A stretch of 64,000 nucleotides of DNA from Cryptomeria japonica (GCF_030272615.1 NC_081410.1:290219957-290283956); one strand, 5' to 3'; counted from the first letter of the stretch, positions 10,392-22,875 are shown. Numbers and translations are program-made. Notes: generated by a model from the sequence alone, not told the origin.

Positions 10392-13300
10392 TGTTTTGTC
10401 CAAAAGTTATTGACCCAAGTACACCTGCAATCCTTCTATGAAATGGCCAATTTTAGTCTACAAAACACATTAGGGCTTGGATAACATAGCATAGGACCCT
10501 AATTGATCCTCCTGCACTTCAAGTTTTGCTAGACCTAGGGGGGACACCCTTTTGATGCATGAAATTAACTCATTTACTCACCATGACAGCATCAATGAAG
10601 CAGATAAACCATTCCACAAGCTCACCCAATTTAGAAACACACTACAGATTGGCTAAATCTATATAAACCATAAATGAAAATAGAGCTTGGAATGAAAAGA
10701 ACACTCCCCTAAACATAAACAAAAATAGATTTATCTTTATAATTGTAAATCTGAAAACTATCCCCAAATCTACAAGACTAGTGTCTTATTCATTGGACAA
10801 TAGAGTCACACACAGAAATGCAAATGTGTATCCTAGTCACAAGAAGGTTCTCCTTAAACAATATTCCTGCATTCACACCTCATACTAATGCATTACTCAA
10901 TCTATTCACAAAATCATCAGATCTGGGACACATATTTCATTTATTCATGATTGATCATAGAGTTTAAAACCTTCAATGAAGGATACCCACAAGCAATCAC
11001 ACAACCTCCTTGAAATTGACAAATTTCATCCTCCTTGAGGATTGAATTCATAATAATGAAATACATATACAGAGACAATAATGTGGGAAACTTACTCATG
11101 TCTGACACAAGTAAGATCTGCAACTAGAAAACAACATCTACAACACTGCACTGCAACCTCTATACCCTAAATAGATCCATAGAAATTTACAAGTTTGGCT
11201 TGAGAAATTCAGAAAAGGAAGCCATGAAAACTGGAGCACTTCCTCCAAAATTCTGGAACCCTTACAATTGAGAAGAAATTGGAATAAGAAGGAGAGGGAA
11301 AAAGATCAAATTTGCAACCGAAATTGCCAAGTGTCTTCTCTTCCAATTGAAATTCATTTTCTTCCTCTTTTCCATGGAAACTGCTCCCAAAATATCCAAT
11401 TTTTTTTTAAATTAACAACTTGATTGGATTCCTTATCCCAAGAGATTTTCGGTGATATATGATACTTGGTATTTTGGCCAAAAATAAGCCTCTGAGCGAA
11501 TTAATCACTCATGTGTGCACAATCATTTAAATTTTTTCATTTTTCATATAGTCTACACTATATATTTAATCTGATTTTAATTTTGATTTTTGGTCTCCTT
11601 TTTGGCTTGACGTCCTACCATGTGGCGACCTGTGATTCATCGATGGGATCCACTAGGCACCCTCTGGGATGACACCTCATCACTCTGCCACTTGTTGGCC
11701 ACATCACCACCACTGGGCTGCTTGCTTGTATGCCACCTCATCGCCATGTCATCACCACCTCAGCGCCACTGGGCACCATGTCATCACCACTGGACAGGAC
11801 CTGCGAGCTGGATCTCCACTTGGACCTGCCACTCACCTTTCGCCATTTCGTGAAGGGTATCGAGCAAGCAACTTTGGCTTGCAAATCAATGCCGACTATC
11901 GAATCATCTCCAAGATGTATGGTCTTTAAGTCCTCATTTTTTCTCCATTTTCGGCCTGAGCTTTTTACCATTTCCCAGCCCTTAACCGGTGAGCATCTAT
12001 GGCTTGCAAAATCACATGCACCATTGGATCTGCCGAAGCTGCATGGTCTTTAACTCGCTCCTTCTTTGCAAAATTTTGCCTGCCTTGGGAACCATGCCTA
12101 CGTGGGGTCTGCCTGTCACCATTGCTCAGCCTTCTCGATCACCTTGGGATCCACACCCACAGGTGTGGGGTCCACTTGGGCACCCAACGGGCACCGTCCG
12201 TAAAAAGCCTTGAGGCTTGGGCATTATACTTGTGTAGAGATTTACATATAAATATCAAAAAATACCATTTCCCAGTCAATGTGGGATATATAGTTTTGCC
12301 TGGGACTGCGATTTTTTGAAACTTTGCCTGAGCTTTAATGGCATTTTCTGTGGTCTATTCACCATGCTATGACAGAGAGGGAGGAGATGATAGTTGCACA
12401 CCTACCATTTACATTTGCTTGAAGGTTTCTATTGCCTTTTCATCATCACGTGCTGGGAGAGGTTTGAGGTTGATTAATGCCCTCCAACATTCTAAAATGG
12501 ATTTGTAGAAGCTTCATTACCTCTTTTACAAGCTACGCAGAGGGAGGATGTTGGGGTTTCAACGCCTATCCTCAGCCATATCCAACAGGTTTGCCAATAA
12601 CATTTGTATGAAATATTTCATACTACTTCTCCTCCACCATGCCATGCAGAGGATGAATGGATTTGTAACCACGAAATGTATTTGATTTTCTATAGTGGTA
12701 TTGTGTCCAACGTGGGAGTAAAACATTTTGCACCAGCCATGTAGAGGGAGGATTGGCATTACAACGCCTTTCCTCATCACTCCACATTCCACACAGGAGA
12801 AAGGGGGGCTGATTTCATTTATTGGGGGTTTTTGCAGCTGCTACAACGCTTCATGGCCCACGTGGAGGGAGAGACACCTGCCAAAGGAGCTCCATGCTAT
12901 GCTTCAACTCACCCACGCTATACACCCAGTAACTAGTGCATTTGTTGTAGTGTGAAAACCCCACACAGGCTATCATTCTTATTAAATTTGCCAAGTTCAA
13001 CTTGCTAAAAGAAATTCTTACCTTTACCAGCCATCACGCAAGGAGACTGCAAGGGTTATGGATTTGGCAGTATGCCCACCAATTGAATTGCATGAAGGTA
13101 CTAATGTTCATTGTTGTGACTGTCATGTGTTGATCTATTGAATGTTTCCTTTTGTTAACTAAACTGCTAGATGTTCACTAGAAAATGACCGTGACTGCAC
13201 AATATGATTGTCACTATGGCCTGTACAATGATTGTATCGCCGTCCTTTGATAGATGAATAGCTCCATTTGTGTTTTGAAGGTCTTCGATCAATACTGCTC

Positions 13301-14675
13301 ATTGACTGCATACTGATTGTATTCATCTTTGACTATGCCTTAGACTCTCGTAGAAACTCTCTCAACTGATCGTTGTTGCTCTATTTTTGTCATAAATTGG
13401 ACTATATCCATCATTCATAATATTCTAAAAATCTCTCAGCGAACAAAGTCGCCAATAAAATAATACGGCACAAGCATGAGCCAGGTCGGGCCTCAAAGTG
13501 GGTCCGACTATAAAAAATTTCATTTTCATGCAACTGACCTCTGAAATGCCTTAGACACCTTGAACGTACCTTTGGAATCGATCAACACCATTTTCGGATC
13601 ATCAGACTGAGTTTTGCAACTTTCAGGCACTTATGCCACATTTTCGCATTTAATCGCGAAGACGTAATTTTCAAAGTGGTCAAAACACCTTTTTGGATCT
13701 CGCCATCTGACAAGCATGTACTTTGATATACAAGCATAAATTCTACCAAACGGTTTCTCAAGATGAGTCCCGAGTGAAGAGATATTAATTGGCAAAAATG
13801 ACCAACTGTCTTTGTCGACATTGCGAACCTGATGAAGTCAATGTTCTAGCAACACAATATGCCTTTCTCAAAAATACCAAACGACCTCCGTAGACTCTCA
13901 AAATTGAAACAAAGATACCTTGAAGTACATATTAAATCTATGAATTCTCAGTTTGACCAAAAGTTTGACTGGGTGCAAATGGCGCACTCATGAAAATGGC
14001 TACATTAACTGATATAACACTGAAAGTACGGATCACTAAAAACGATGACTTAATGAACCCTTTTGAAAACCGATCAAATGGATTGGCAGAGGCTTTAAAT
14101 TTGAAACATAGCTTGTTATTCATACCAAAAATAGCCCAGAATAAACATTATGTCATAACACTTATAGAGGCAACTTTTACACTTATGCAAAACAAGGCTC
14201 CGACTAGGCGCTAAAACAGGGACTTGTCAAAACATTCAAACTACAAACAGTTCGAGCTTGGAAAACAAAGAAAATGAATTCATGAAGACTTGAAATTTTG
14301 CATGGAGGCACACTTTTATGCATACAATTAAATTCATTTTGAAATTCTTCATGACGATCAACAGGGCAAAAGATATAAACACCTAAAGTAGGATACTCAA
14401 TAAAATCTGCATTTGTGCCTAAAATGCACTTTCAGCTCACCCCTCGAAATAGGTACCTGGTAAACTGATCCAAACTGAATTATGAAAGTTGCACTTCACT
14501 GAATAGGCCAAATGAAAGGTGTAGGACATGTTTCCTAAGCCTTACCCTTTGAAAATCAACCAGCTCCATTTTGCCCTCTCTCTAACTAGGCCATTCAAAC
14601 TGACTCATTTGGAAATGTAAAGCAAAAATTTGAATTGGGCCTCAAAACTTGACTCAATTTTAATGAGTCCCAACA
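10392..14675. mobile_element. 4.28-kb LTR-like insert in Copia-1's LTR
   Basis: The block splits the Copia-1 LTR. It starts TGTTTTGTCC, ends GTCCCAACA (TG...CA) and is flanked by CATTGA at 10386-10391 and 14676-14681. I see no second internal copy of its ends, so it may be a large solo LTR. It has no recognisable protein domain; short overlapping open frames at 11620-12320 are not credible genes. It contains degenerate tandem duplications. The edges rest on the LTR-end pattern and a 6-bp repeat, so they are tentative. Confidence 0.45.
11877..12790. repeat. Degenerate tandem duplications
   Basis: GCTTGCAAATC...TGGTCTTTAA at 11877-11930 recurs diverged at 12001-12053. A block GCAGAGGGAGGATG...AACGCCTATCCTCA at 12535-12577 recurs at 12740-12776 about 200 bp away (GTAGAGGGAGGATTGGC...AACGCCTTTCCTCA). 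They lie inside the 4.28-kb insert. No function is visible. Confidence 0.55.
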
Positions 14676-15848
14676 CATTGATGTCAACACTAGTTGTTTT
14701 GGTTGCTTTACTGATATCCTTCTGGTCTGGGTAGGTTGTTTGGTTTCTAGTTGGATTAGATCATGATGATCCAATATGCTCTAGTATGTTTGGGTTATGA
14801 AATTGGCTTATTCATGCTACTCGGATTCATGTTCAGTCAGTTAGTTTTGATCTGGTGATCAGATGCTATCATGTATGCTAGCAAGCTTGGTTTGTTGTTT
14901 TGGTGAGGGTTTCATCAGCAGATCTTTAATGAAGATCTTTGATGTTATGCATATGTGGTGTTGGTGCAGCTTCTAGTGGAGATTCAGGATGCTAATGGTG
15001 ATCATGTTCGAGACTTGGTTGATTGGGATCATTGCTTTAATGTGTGTGGACCTAAATTGGGTCTCGGTTTATCTAGGTTATGAACTGACACAATGTAATG
15101 TGTGGATTGGACTTCTCGGTATGTTTTCAAGATGTCTTATGGGTTGGATATTATTTGTTTGGTCTCAAGCCAACATGTTTTGTAATTATGTAATTGTTTT
15201 ATTATCTGGTGGCCGACCTTATTGTTTGTGATTGAGGGTTTCTATATATATGATGTAAGATCTCATTGTAGATCATGTGTGAGGATGTATGAAAGCGAAT
15301 GATGTAATAATCATTCAGGTAGAGGATTTGGTCGATCATTGATGATCGAGTTGGGTTTATGTAAGAGGGATTAGTCCTCTGGCATTGAGCTTAACCAGAA
15401 CTATAATCAAGCATAGGAGATACCATCATTGCAGTCCATTCTCTCTTCCGGATTGTAGTTTGGATTTTTATGTAGTCAGTGAGACTCCTTTTGTGATGAG
15501 CGGTGTGCTCTAGGCTATTGGCCTTCCTGCAAGTGCAGGCCCCTCATTTGTAATCACATACTTACTGCAGAAGTATTATCTAACTATGGGTAGGCTTCAC
15601 AATGTGGTTTTTCCCTTTATTGGGTTTTCCACGTACAAATCTTTGTGCCATTTGGATGGTATTTATTCTCTGATTATTGCTTATTCTTAATTGGTTTATC
15701 TGCTATTTCTTATTTGGTTTATACATTATATTATTAATCTTTTGGGTTCCTTTATTAAATTTTAATTGCTTAAGGTTCTAGTAATCTGGTGATAATTGAT
15801 TCACTCCCCCCCTCTCAGTTGTCTTCTGGTTATTTGAACTATCTAACA
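14676..15848 (+). repeat. Copia-1 3' LTR, remainder
   Basis: Continues the LTR begun at 10353 and ends ATCTAACA at 15848. It carries a TATA-like box at about 15241, the CTATTGGGTTTTCCACGT core motif near 15615-15635 and the C-rich tract CACTCCCCCCCTCTCAG near 15804, which sits close to the 3' end of most LTRs in this window. Together with the first 39 bp it is about 1.2 kb, a normal size. ACTAG follows at 15849-15853. Confidence 0.7.
15241..15254 (+). promoter_or_regulatory. TATA-like box in Copia-1 LTR
   Basis: TCTATATATATGATG lies about 600 bp before the LTR end, as expected for the U3/R promoter of an LTR element. Supported by position and composition only. Confidence 0.45.
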
Positions 15849-16230
15849 ACTAGACCAATTTATTTGATTATTTGTGATATTGATGGTTCTATGTGATATG
15901 TGTATGGGCGATTTTCCATAGTTTGAAGTGTGTGGTTGATGAATTTGTGCTTAGGAATACAACAAAATATAAGAATAGAGCAGTGTTGCAGAACAAAGTA
16001 TTTTGTGCTTAACAAGAACTATTTTTGGCATTTGTAGATATTATTTATCAGTTCAAACATTCTAATTATTATATGTAATCATTTGTAAGGTAGTGAACCC
16101 TCCAGGGCTGTAGCCTTTATTGTAATTTGAGCAGTGAGCTCTAGGCAGTGTGCCTAAATACATGTGCATTCCCCTCATATAATATTATTATACGTCTAAC
16201 AAGGTGTATTAATATTGTGGGTCGCAATCC
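15849..16230 (+). repeat. Element B 5' LTR, middle fragment
   Basis: Aligns with B's 3' LTR at about 40483-40849: GAGCAGTGTTGCAGAACAAA, GAGCTCTAGGCAGTGTGC, TGCATTCCCCTCAT. It is cut on the left by Copia-1 and on the right by element C, and resumes at 35763. Confidence 0.85.
16226..16230. repeat. Target site duplication AATCC, left copy of element C
   Basis: AATCC precedes the C LTR at 16231 and recurs at 35758-35762. Removing C joins GGGTCGCAATCC to TGATGTGG, which aligns with uninterrupted B LTR at about 40842-40856. Confidence 0.9.
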
Positions 16231-17646
16231 TATTTGCATTGCATTGCATTGATGAAGTATAGTGTTGTCATTGATGTCAATAGCAACCATAAATGAAGTT
16301 GTATTGTAATTAGTAGTGATGTAGTAAAGGAACTGGTAGTAAAGCAGTGGTGAAAACTAGTATTATTATTGAAGCAGAGTGATCAACCAATAATCCTAAC
16401 CCATTGATAACAAGAACCCTAATCGATAGAGCTTGGAGAATTGGTTGTGATGATCTATGACCAAATGATGATTGGAGAAGAAGATGCCACATATGCATGA
16501 TGCATGTGATGAGTTTTGAAGTGGATTTGGCATGTAGAGATAATCGTTTATCTTGGGAATGATCAATTTCTTATTATGGAGTGACAAACATGTGATGAGC
16601 TACAAGATCCAATGTGTGGTGATCCAGGAGCATTTGAAGTTGTCTTGAACAATGTGTAGCTGATTGCTATGTAATTTAATGGTCAAGATTGAACCGATAT
16701 GTTTGTAATCTCTATGAGATTTGTAGGTTTTGTGTTGTATTACTGACCTATTGGAATTTTTTTAAGGTCGATCAATTATTTGTAATTGTGTTGGCAAATT
16801 TGGCTAGGTGTGTGAGTTGTTGTTGCCAAAATAGAAGGTGTATCTGCAGAATATTGTGAAGTCAAATAGGAGCAGAAAAGGATCTGATTAAGCAAAGTAG
16901 TGCTATTACCAGATCAACAAAGAACATGTTGTTCTCTAGCCATTACAACAGTTAAATCCCCTAACTGGGTAAGCTTTAACAGGCTTCTTGTTCAAATCCT
17001 CAAATCAGGTGATCCATTAGCTTGGATTTGAAATCCTCTACCAAGGTTACCTCTAATAGGGTATTACCTTTGACAGGGTATTGTAGTCAATCCCTTAACC
17101 GAGTGATCCTTAACCAAATCTATTCTTAACAGGAATTTTTTTGTTAAAGATTCTTACAAGGCTTGGATCCTAATAGGGTGAGCTTTAGAAGAGTTTAGAA
17201 TACTTGTGGGTATTCATCCCCACCGTTCTTTTTCCCATTTGGGTTTCCATGTGAAAAATCATTGTGTTAAGTAGTGACTGATTTTGTGGATGTGTTTTTA
17301 ATATGGTTGATATGAATGACTGATAAATCCACTTAGACATGTTTGAATGACCGGAAGTGATCTGAAATGAGCTATTACTGATGTTAGTTAGATGGTTTAA
17401 AGTTTTAGTTAAACAGTATTTGAGTATCAGATCTGTTACACTATATCATTGATATTTTGGTCAACTGGTAAAGTTTGACAGTGCAGTTGTAGTTTTTGAT
17501 ACAGAGATTAAACCGATTAGTTTAGTAAGTCATTTTCTAAGTTTAAATTAAGTTTGGTGAAAGTTTAGTATATTTTCTATCTACTAATTCACCTCCCTCA
17601 CCCTCTCAGTAGTTGACCGGATCATTATAGTTTCAGCATATTATCA
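16231..17646 (+). repeat. Element C 5' LTR
   Basis: 1416 bp. It starts TATTTGCATTGC (decayed from TGTTGGCATTGC) and ends CATATTATCA just before the primer-binding site. It pairs with 34365-35757 at about 9% divergence by eye. It holds short degenerate repeats of the CCTTAACCGGGT type at about 16950-17120. Confidence 0.9.
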
Positions 17647-17648
17647 AT

Positions 17649-17660
17649 TGGTATCAGAGC
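17649..17660 (+). promoter_or_regulatory. Element C primer-binding site
   Basis: TGGTATCAGAGC, two bases after the LTR end; matches initiator tRNA-Met. Confidence 0.93.
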
Positions 17661-17716
17661 AGTCCATGTTCTCTTGTGTTTAAGCCTAATAGATTGAGGA
17701 AAAGATCTAGGAGATC

Positions 17717-18339
17717 ATGATGAAGAAAGAAGGTTCAAAGTTCAATAGAGAAAACTAAAAATTCTGGAGTGATAGGATGAAATTATATATCAAGAGCTTA
17801 GGAAGTCAGTACTGGGAACATGTTACTAAATATAAATTGCCTAGTGGGGTTTTGACAGATGATCAAAAGAAGGAGCAACAACAGAATAATCAAGCATTGG
17901 AGACCATCATTAGTTCCTTGTCTGATTCAAAATATGTTGATGTTCATGGATTGGAAACTACATATGAAGTATAGAAGAAACTGGAATAAATTTATAGCGA
18001 ATATGGGCATGTTAAGATTTCCAAGGAAGAGAGTCTAAGAGGAAAGTTTGATGATATGTGGATGGCTGAAGGAGAAAACATTCAACAGTATGGTCAGAGA
18101 ATTAAGGAGATAGTTAGTGAAATCAAGACTGCTAGAGATATAGTGGAGGATACCACTATGGTTAGCAAGGTGTTGAGAACCCTTCTACCGGTCTATGATA
18201 TCCGAGTTGCGGCCATTCAGGAACTCACATCTATTGATAAGACAAAGGTAACTCTTGACTCTATTATTGGTAAATTAACTACATTTGAATTAAATGGTTT
18301 TGATGGAAGCGTTCAGAGATCAGAATCTGCATTTAGAGC
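17717..18339 (+). pseudogene. Element C gag, N-terminal part
   Basis: Copia gag of the UBN2/Retrotran_gag_2 type, which forms the particle. The likely start is the ATG at 17717 (MMKKEGSKFNREN). Motifs: KFWSDRMKLYIKSLG, ALETIISSLSDSKYVDV, the ISKEESLRGKFDDMWMAEGE block, RTLLPVYDIRVAAIQEL and DSIIGKLTTFELNGFD. Stops at about 17756 and 17972 and one near 17987 break it. It closely parallels the gag of element D. It is cut at SAFRA by the solo LTR at 18340 and continues in the same frame after the target duplication at 22880. Confidence 0.88.
18335..18339. repeat. Target site duplication AGAGC, left copy
   Basis: AGAGC before TGTAATGCCC; recurs at 22876-22880. Confidence 0.92.
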
Positions 18340-21300
18340 TGTAATGCCCCGCCAGGAAACCCCTAAGGGTTTAAATTAAAAACACTCAAATAGAGTGTAA
18401 ATTTTTTTTTTTTATAATAATTATTTAGAGCGTTAATGAAAAGTTACATTATTAAGATAAATTGAAGTTAACTCAATTCATTATTAGGCACGACATTAAA
18501 ATACATTGGAGTTATCTGTCAACTTAGCTATCATAGCGGAAGGCTCAACAATCCTAAGAGGTTTCCCAACGCGATTACCTAACCTTACACCTAACTCAAC
18601 TTGCGTCATTAGATCCATTAAATTGGATATCTTACTTACGAGATAATGCATAGATCTAGATTACATATGTGTTCACAGATATGACATCTTAAAATTTTTG
18701 GAGGCGTACATTTACTTTGGTGGTTAGGAGGCCATTGAGGAGTCATTTACTCAATGCACTTAATTTCATAATTACGTTAAGAGGGCCCCCAAAAGGGTTC
18801 ATGTGTTTAATGTGATGAAGTCCACTCCTTGGTTTTGTGGTATCCATTCACAATTGATTTCATCCTTTAATGTTTTAAAAATATGCCTAATGAGATTCAT
18901 TCGTTCGGGTTAAACTACGTTCCATATAACGAGGATTCCTTCATTTGATCTTAAAATATTCACCCACATTTGATACCTCCTTTAAAATATTAAACAGTGT
19001 GGTTAATAAGATAAATTTATTTCTTTCGGATTAAACTTCCATGAGTAGAGTGAGGGCTCTTCATTTGTTATCATGCGTAGCCTACTAATGAGTTGAAGTT
19101 CTATTATGAAAGGTAAAATATGAGTAGCCATAGGATACATTTGATGTTTTAAAAATAATACTACTAGATGGCTAGAATCATTACATGAAAAATGTATTTG
19201 AGCCACAAGAGTTCATCCTTTAACTTTATGATATAGTTAGGAAGATAATATTTAACATTTCAAGATTGAAGTAATTAGATCATAATGACGTTCTTCTATT
19301 CGGATTAAAATACAATTATCTTTTGGCATATCTCTTGTTTTGTTCTCTTCTTGTTAAATGATCTTAAAATGAGAGAGATACTTTTACTAGGATATAATGT
19401 TTAAACAACAAATCAATTACTTTTCCATTTTAGTTTAATTTTAGCAATCATGAGGGGTTCCTTTTATAAGGGATTAAAAATATGGATATCTAATTGAGTC
19501 CACACGAATATCAAATTAATCCGATGAGGGTTAATGGTTATGATTAAAGAGTGAAATAACTTAACAAATCATCCAATGCAATGAACATAATTGACATGGC
19601 GTGATTCATTTTCTAAGGTAAAAAGATAGATATTTATATGATGTTCATTTTTTTAGTTTTCCATTTAAGAATTATGACATAAATCTTAACTTCATTTCCT
19701 TTTTACATCCATTCCATTTATATACTTAATAACAAGTTAACCCCATAAAGTATTCTAACAAGATTTTTTCCACCATTACAACTTAAATTAACATTATCAA
19801 TTTACCTTTTCCCACAACTTTAATCTCAATATTTAAATACCTTGCCATATTCATAATTCACCACGTTTTACGAATTTAAAAGGCTATATTTATCCATTTG
19901 AATAATGTTATGCACTTAAATTTGATTTCATTAAATTTCCACCATACACTTAAGCGAGAGTACAACCATTCATGGTAACTTGAAACATAAAACAAGTACG
20001 CTAAAAACATCACATAACACAGGTATGATCTCGGAGTTCACCCCGGATGGGCTACATCTCCGGGTCTGCTCAACTGCAAGACCCCTTTGGTATTATATCT
20101 TTAGGAATTACATAATTGATAAGTCTTTTACATCTTGCCACTGGGCGAATACAAACAATAAGCAACAGACACCTCGGACGTTAATTACGCAATGATCCCT
20201 TTGGTAGTGGATCCTACTATATATATATCAAGTAAATCGGACAAGGATTTCTTAACAGATAGTACCCTAAATGGAGACTGGACCAACGTTGGACAGAACA
20301 AAGGAATCGGATGACAGGGACCCAACAAAATTTCCCAAATTAATAAGTCATGCTCAAGTGATGACGAGTAATATTTAACACTTTCCCAAGCTGACGTAAA
20401 CGTCTAACCAAATTAGATAACCCTTAGATGCCCACTAATGATAAGATGGTTTTACAGAGATAATCTAGCCCCCCTTTTTTTTTTAAACTACACAAGGGAT
20501 ACCTCATCACTATAAAGGAACAAAAATTAATTAAGAGTAAATAAAGAAATAGGACAACAGTTCCCGAGCTAACTTAAGCTTAAATGTACATCGCAACATC
20601 CGTGAAATAATAAAAAAAACAATTTCCATAATATTCTTTGGAAGTGAAGTTCATATAAGTCATCAAGTATATGTAGATACCTAGTAGATGCTACTATGTT
20701 AACTCATATTTTAACGTATCTATTTGTCTCCCTTTTTGACATTTAAAATAAAAGAAATCATAACTAATTTTCATGCACACCTCCATGCAAATTTCAAAAT
20801 GAAATATTGCTTGTAATAAATCGAAATTACTAAGCATCCTTTTTTTTTTTTTTTTTGTTTTGTGATTGTATAACCAAATAAAACAACCTAAAAACCCCTT
20901 TTTCTTAAATACTTACAAAGCAAATCAAATTTACTAACTTCCATCAACAACCAAATAAGAAAAGCAAACTTTAAAAAAAAAAGCAACGCTACGTCCAAAC
21001 CCTAGCCGCTACCCTTGCCGCTAGGAACTGCGGCCACCATGGTGGCGCAGCCCGGGGGCTCTGCGTCCGCCATGGGGGATGCAGTCCCTACGGCACCCTC
21101 CACACAGTGGTGCTGGAGGGGGCTGCGGCCTCCAAAGGAGACGCAGTCCCCTTCTGCCCCCACTGTGTGTGGGCGCCGAGGTCGCTGCGAGCGCGCGCGG
21201 GGGGAGGGGACGGGTCGAGCTTCGGCTCCCCCCCCGGACCCCTCAAAATTTTGCATTTAAATTTTATTATTTTTTTTTTTTCTTTTTCCTTCCTTCATTC

Positions 21301-22875
21301 GATTACAGTTCGAAAATTTACCCCCCTTTTTTTTTCATATGAATCCGACTTACAGTTGGGTTTTATCAAAATAAATCTCAAAAATACAGACCCATTTATT
21401 CCCAGATTTGTATAAAAAAAACTCCTTATGGAAAGAATGTCTCCTATCAAGTTTGAATCACAAAATCTTTTAACAACAAAGATTGATTTAAAATAACCAA
21501 GTTGGGAAGAGACTGAAAACTAACTTCAAAACATTCATGTGACATACTGTTTTTTGTTCAACAAATAAATAAGGAGAAGATTCGATTCTTACCTCACAAT
21601 GCAAATTCCAGGCTTGAATCTTGAAAGAAAAGCTTCCCAATCTGCTGCTCCATTGCAAATCCCCCATTTTCCTTCCAAAAAAAACTTCCAAGCCCAGAAC
21701 CCCCAAAAATGCTTACCAACTAGGTTAAAAATGAAACCCTAATTTTGTCCCCCTTTTCAATTTCGAATTTAGGGTTTTATTTCTAAAATCCAATAAATGA
21801 AATCCAAATGGGAATCATTCATCCCCCCCCCTTGTTCATTTTTCTTTTAAAATTTAAAAGCTTCTATTTCATATTCAACTCTAATTTTAATTTACTGAAA
21901 ATCAAACTTTTATATTTTATCAACTATACAAGTAAGAAGAAATAATTTCTTTTAAATAATAATAATTTTCCCTTTTCCCTCCAAATGCGAAAATGCGTAA
22001 TTTATTGCTATCTCCCAAATGTCTTTAAATTTTTCCTTTCCAAAAACGCATAATCTCATTAAATTCATTATTTTAAAATTAGCTATTAAATTAACTCGCT
22101 ACAACATAATAAAGCGATATTTTTAAATAAATGACTAATCTAATGCAAGAGTTTAATTTATTCTAATTTCTCGACTACAAATGCATAAAAGTTACAAATG
22201 CGTAAATAAGCACACTAACCTCAGTTAAATACCTTAAACTCGCTACAATAATAATTTAAAGCAAGTCTCTTTAATTACTGATTAATCGTATAAAGAAGCT
22301 ACCTATTTAAATTTCTATATCTCTAATGTGTACGTTTAATCATAATTTTAAATTTAATACTTAGGATAACAAACCTCACTTACCTCGTGCAAGGCACGCA
22401 AATCGAGGTAGTCCCCCAAATCTCTCGACACGCATCCCAATGAAAGACAAGCTCCACGAATCCACGCACGATGCTCACCTAACCATGGCTAAGGCAAGAC
22501 GAGCGTTATATGACACACTAATTCCGAATTCAAAAGATGAAAGAGCATACTCAACCTTGCAAGTTCCAAAGGAGGTGAACCTTGCCCTAAGCGGTGTTGT
22601 ACCTGCAATCTCCTGCACCCATGAACTCATACAAGCTTGCATATACATATACATATTCAATGAAGGCGTTAGCTCAAGATTTATCTCAAGGGTTAGGGAA
22701 CAATTGCATTTACACGAAAATCGATGCAAAAGCACAATAATAAGTATGCACAATTTATTTATATTATCTAAACTACACATTGCATATCGGTTACCCTACC
22801 ATTCAAAAATGCCACATAGGAATTCAATCAAGGTTAAACGGGTTTTAAAAGTCCGACTAGGGTATGGGCATTACA
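18340..22875. mobile_element. 4.5-kb solo LTR (or coding-free LTR element)
   Basis: 4536 bp with a perfect 10-bp inverted end pair (TGTAATGCCC / GGGCATTACA) and a perfect 5-bp target duplication, AGAGC, inside element C's gag. The gag frame resumes exactly after the duplication. I find no second copy of either end inside and no pol or gag motif, so a solo LTR of an unusually long-LTR family is the best reading, probably Ty3/gypsy from the end sequence. Open frames at 21002-21415 and 22440-22934 are composition effects. Orientation is not resolved. Confidence 0.8.
21001..21245. other. GC-rich, CpG-rich block inside the solo LTR
   Basis: About 245 bp of very GC-rich sequence in an AT-rich setting, with an imperfect internal duplication (GGATGCAGTCCCTACGGC near 21077; GACGCAGTCCCCTTCTGC near 21139) and GAGCGCGCGCGGGGGGAGGG at 21189. 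It may be a promoter or leader of the LTR. No conserved protein is visible. Confidence 0.6.

Larger units (their letters stand above)
1..15848 (+). mobile_element. Copia-1: Ty1/copia element, 5' end outside window
   Basis: A plus-strand copia retrotransposon in the order GAG-pre-integrase, integrase, reverse transcriptase, RNase H, purine-tract cluster, 3' LTR. The integrase-before-RT order defines Ty1/copia. The 5' LTR, gag and protease lie upstream of base 1. It is broken by the chromovirus at 287-7435 and by an insert at 10392-14675. The LTR ends in TAACA at 15848, followed by ACTAG, the expected target duplication; the matching copy would lie upstream. The sequence right of 15848 aligns with the LTR of element B near 40483, so Copia-1 probably inserted into B's 5' LTR. 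Confidence 0.85.

Noticed and set aside
11620-12320. Overlapping open frames on both strands
   Set aside because: Low-complexity CCACCTCATCACC-type sequence keeps several frames open at once; no conserved domain.
14694-15848. A stand-alone solo LTR flanked by ACTAG (14689-14693 and 15849-15853)
   Set aside because: Sequence left of 14689 does not match the element B LTR found right of 15853, so the flanks do not belong to one target. The block fits better as the rest of Copia-1's 3' LTR, started at 10353; the left ACTAG is taken as chance.
21002-21415. Gene in the GC-rich block
   Set aside because: Three plus frames and one minus frame are open together, as expected from few stop codons in GC-rich DNA; it lies within a solo LTR.
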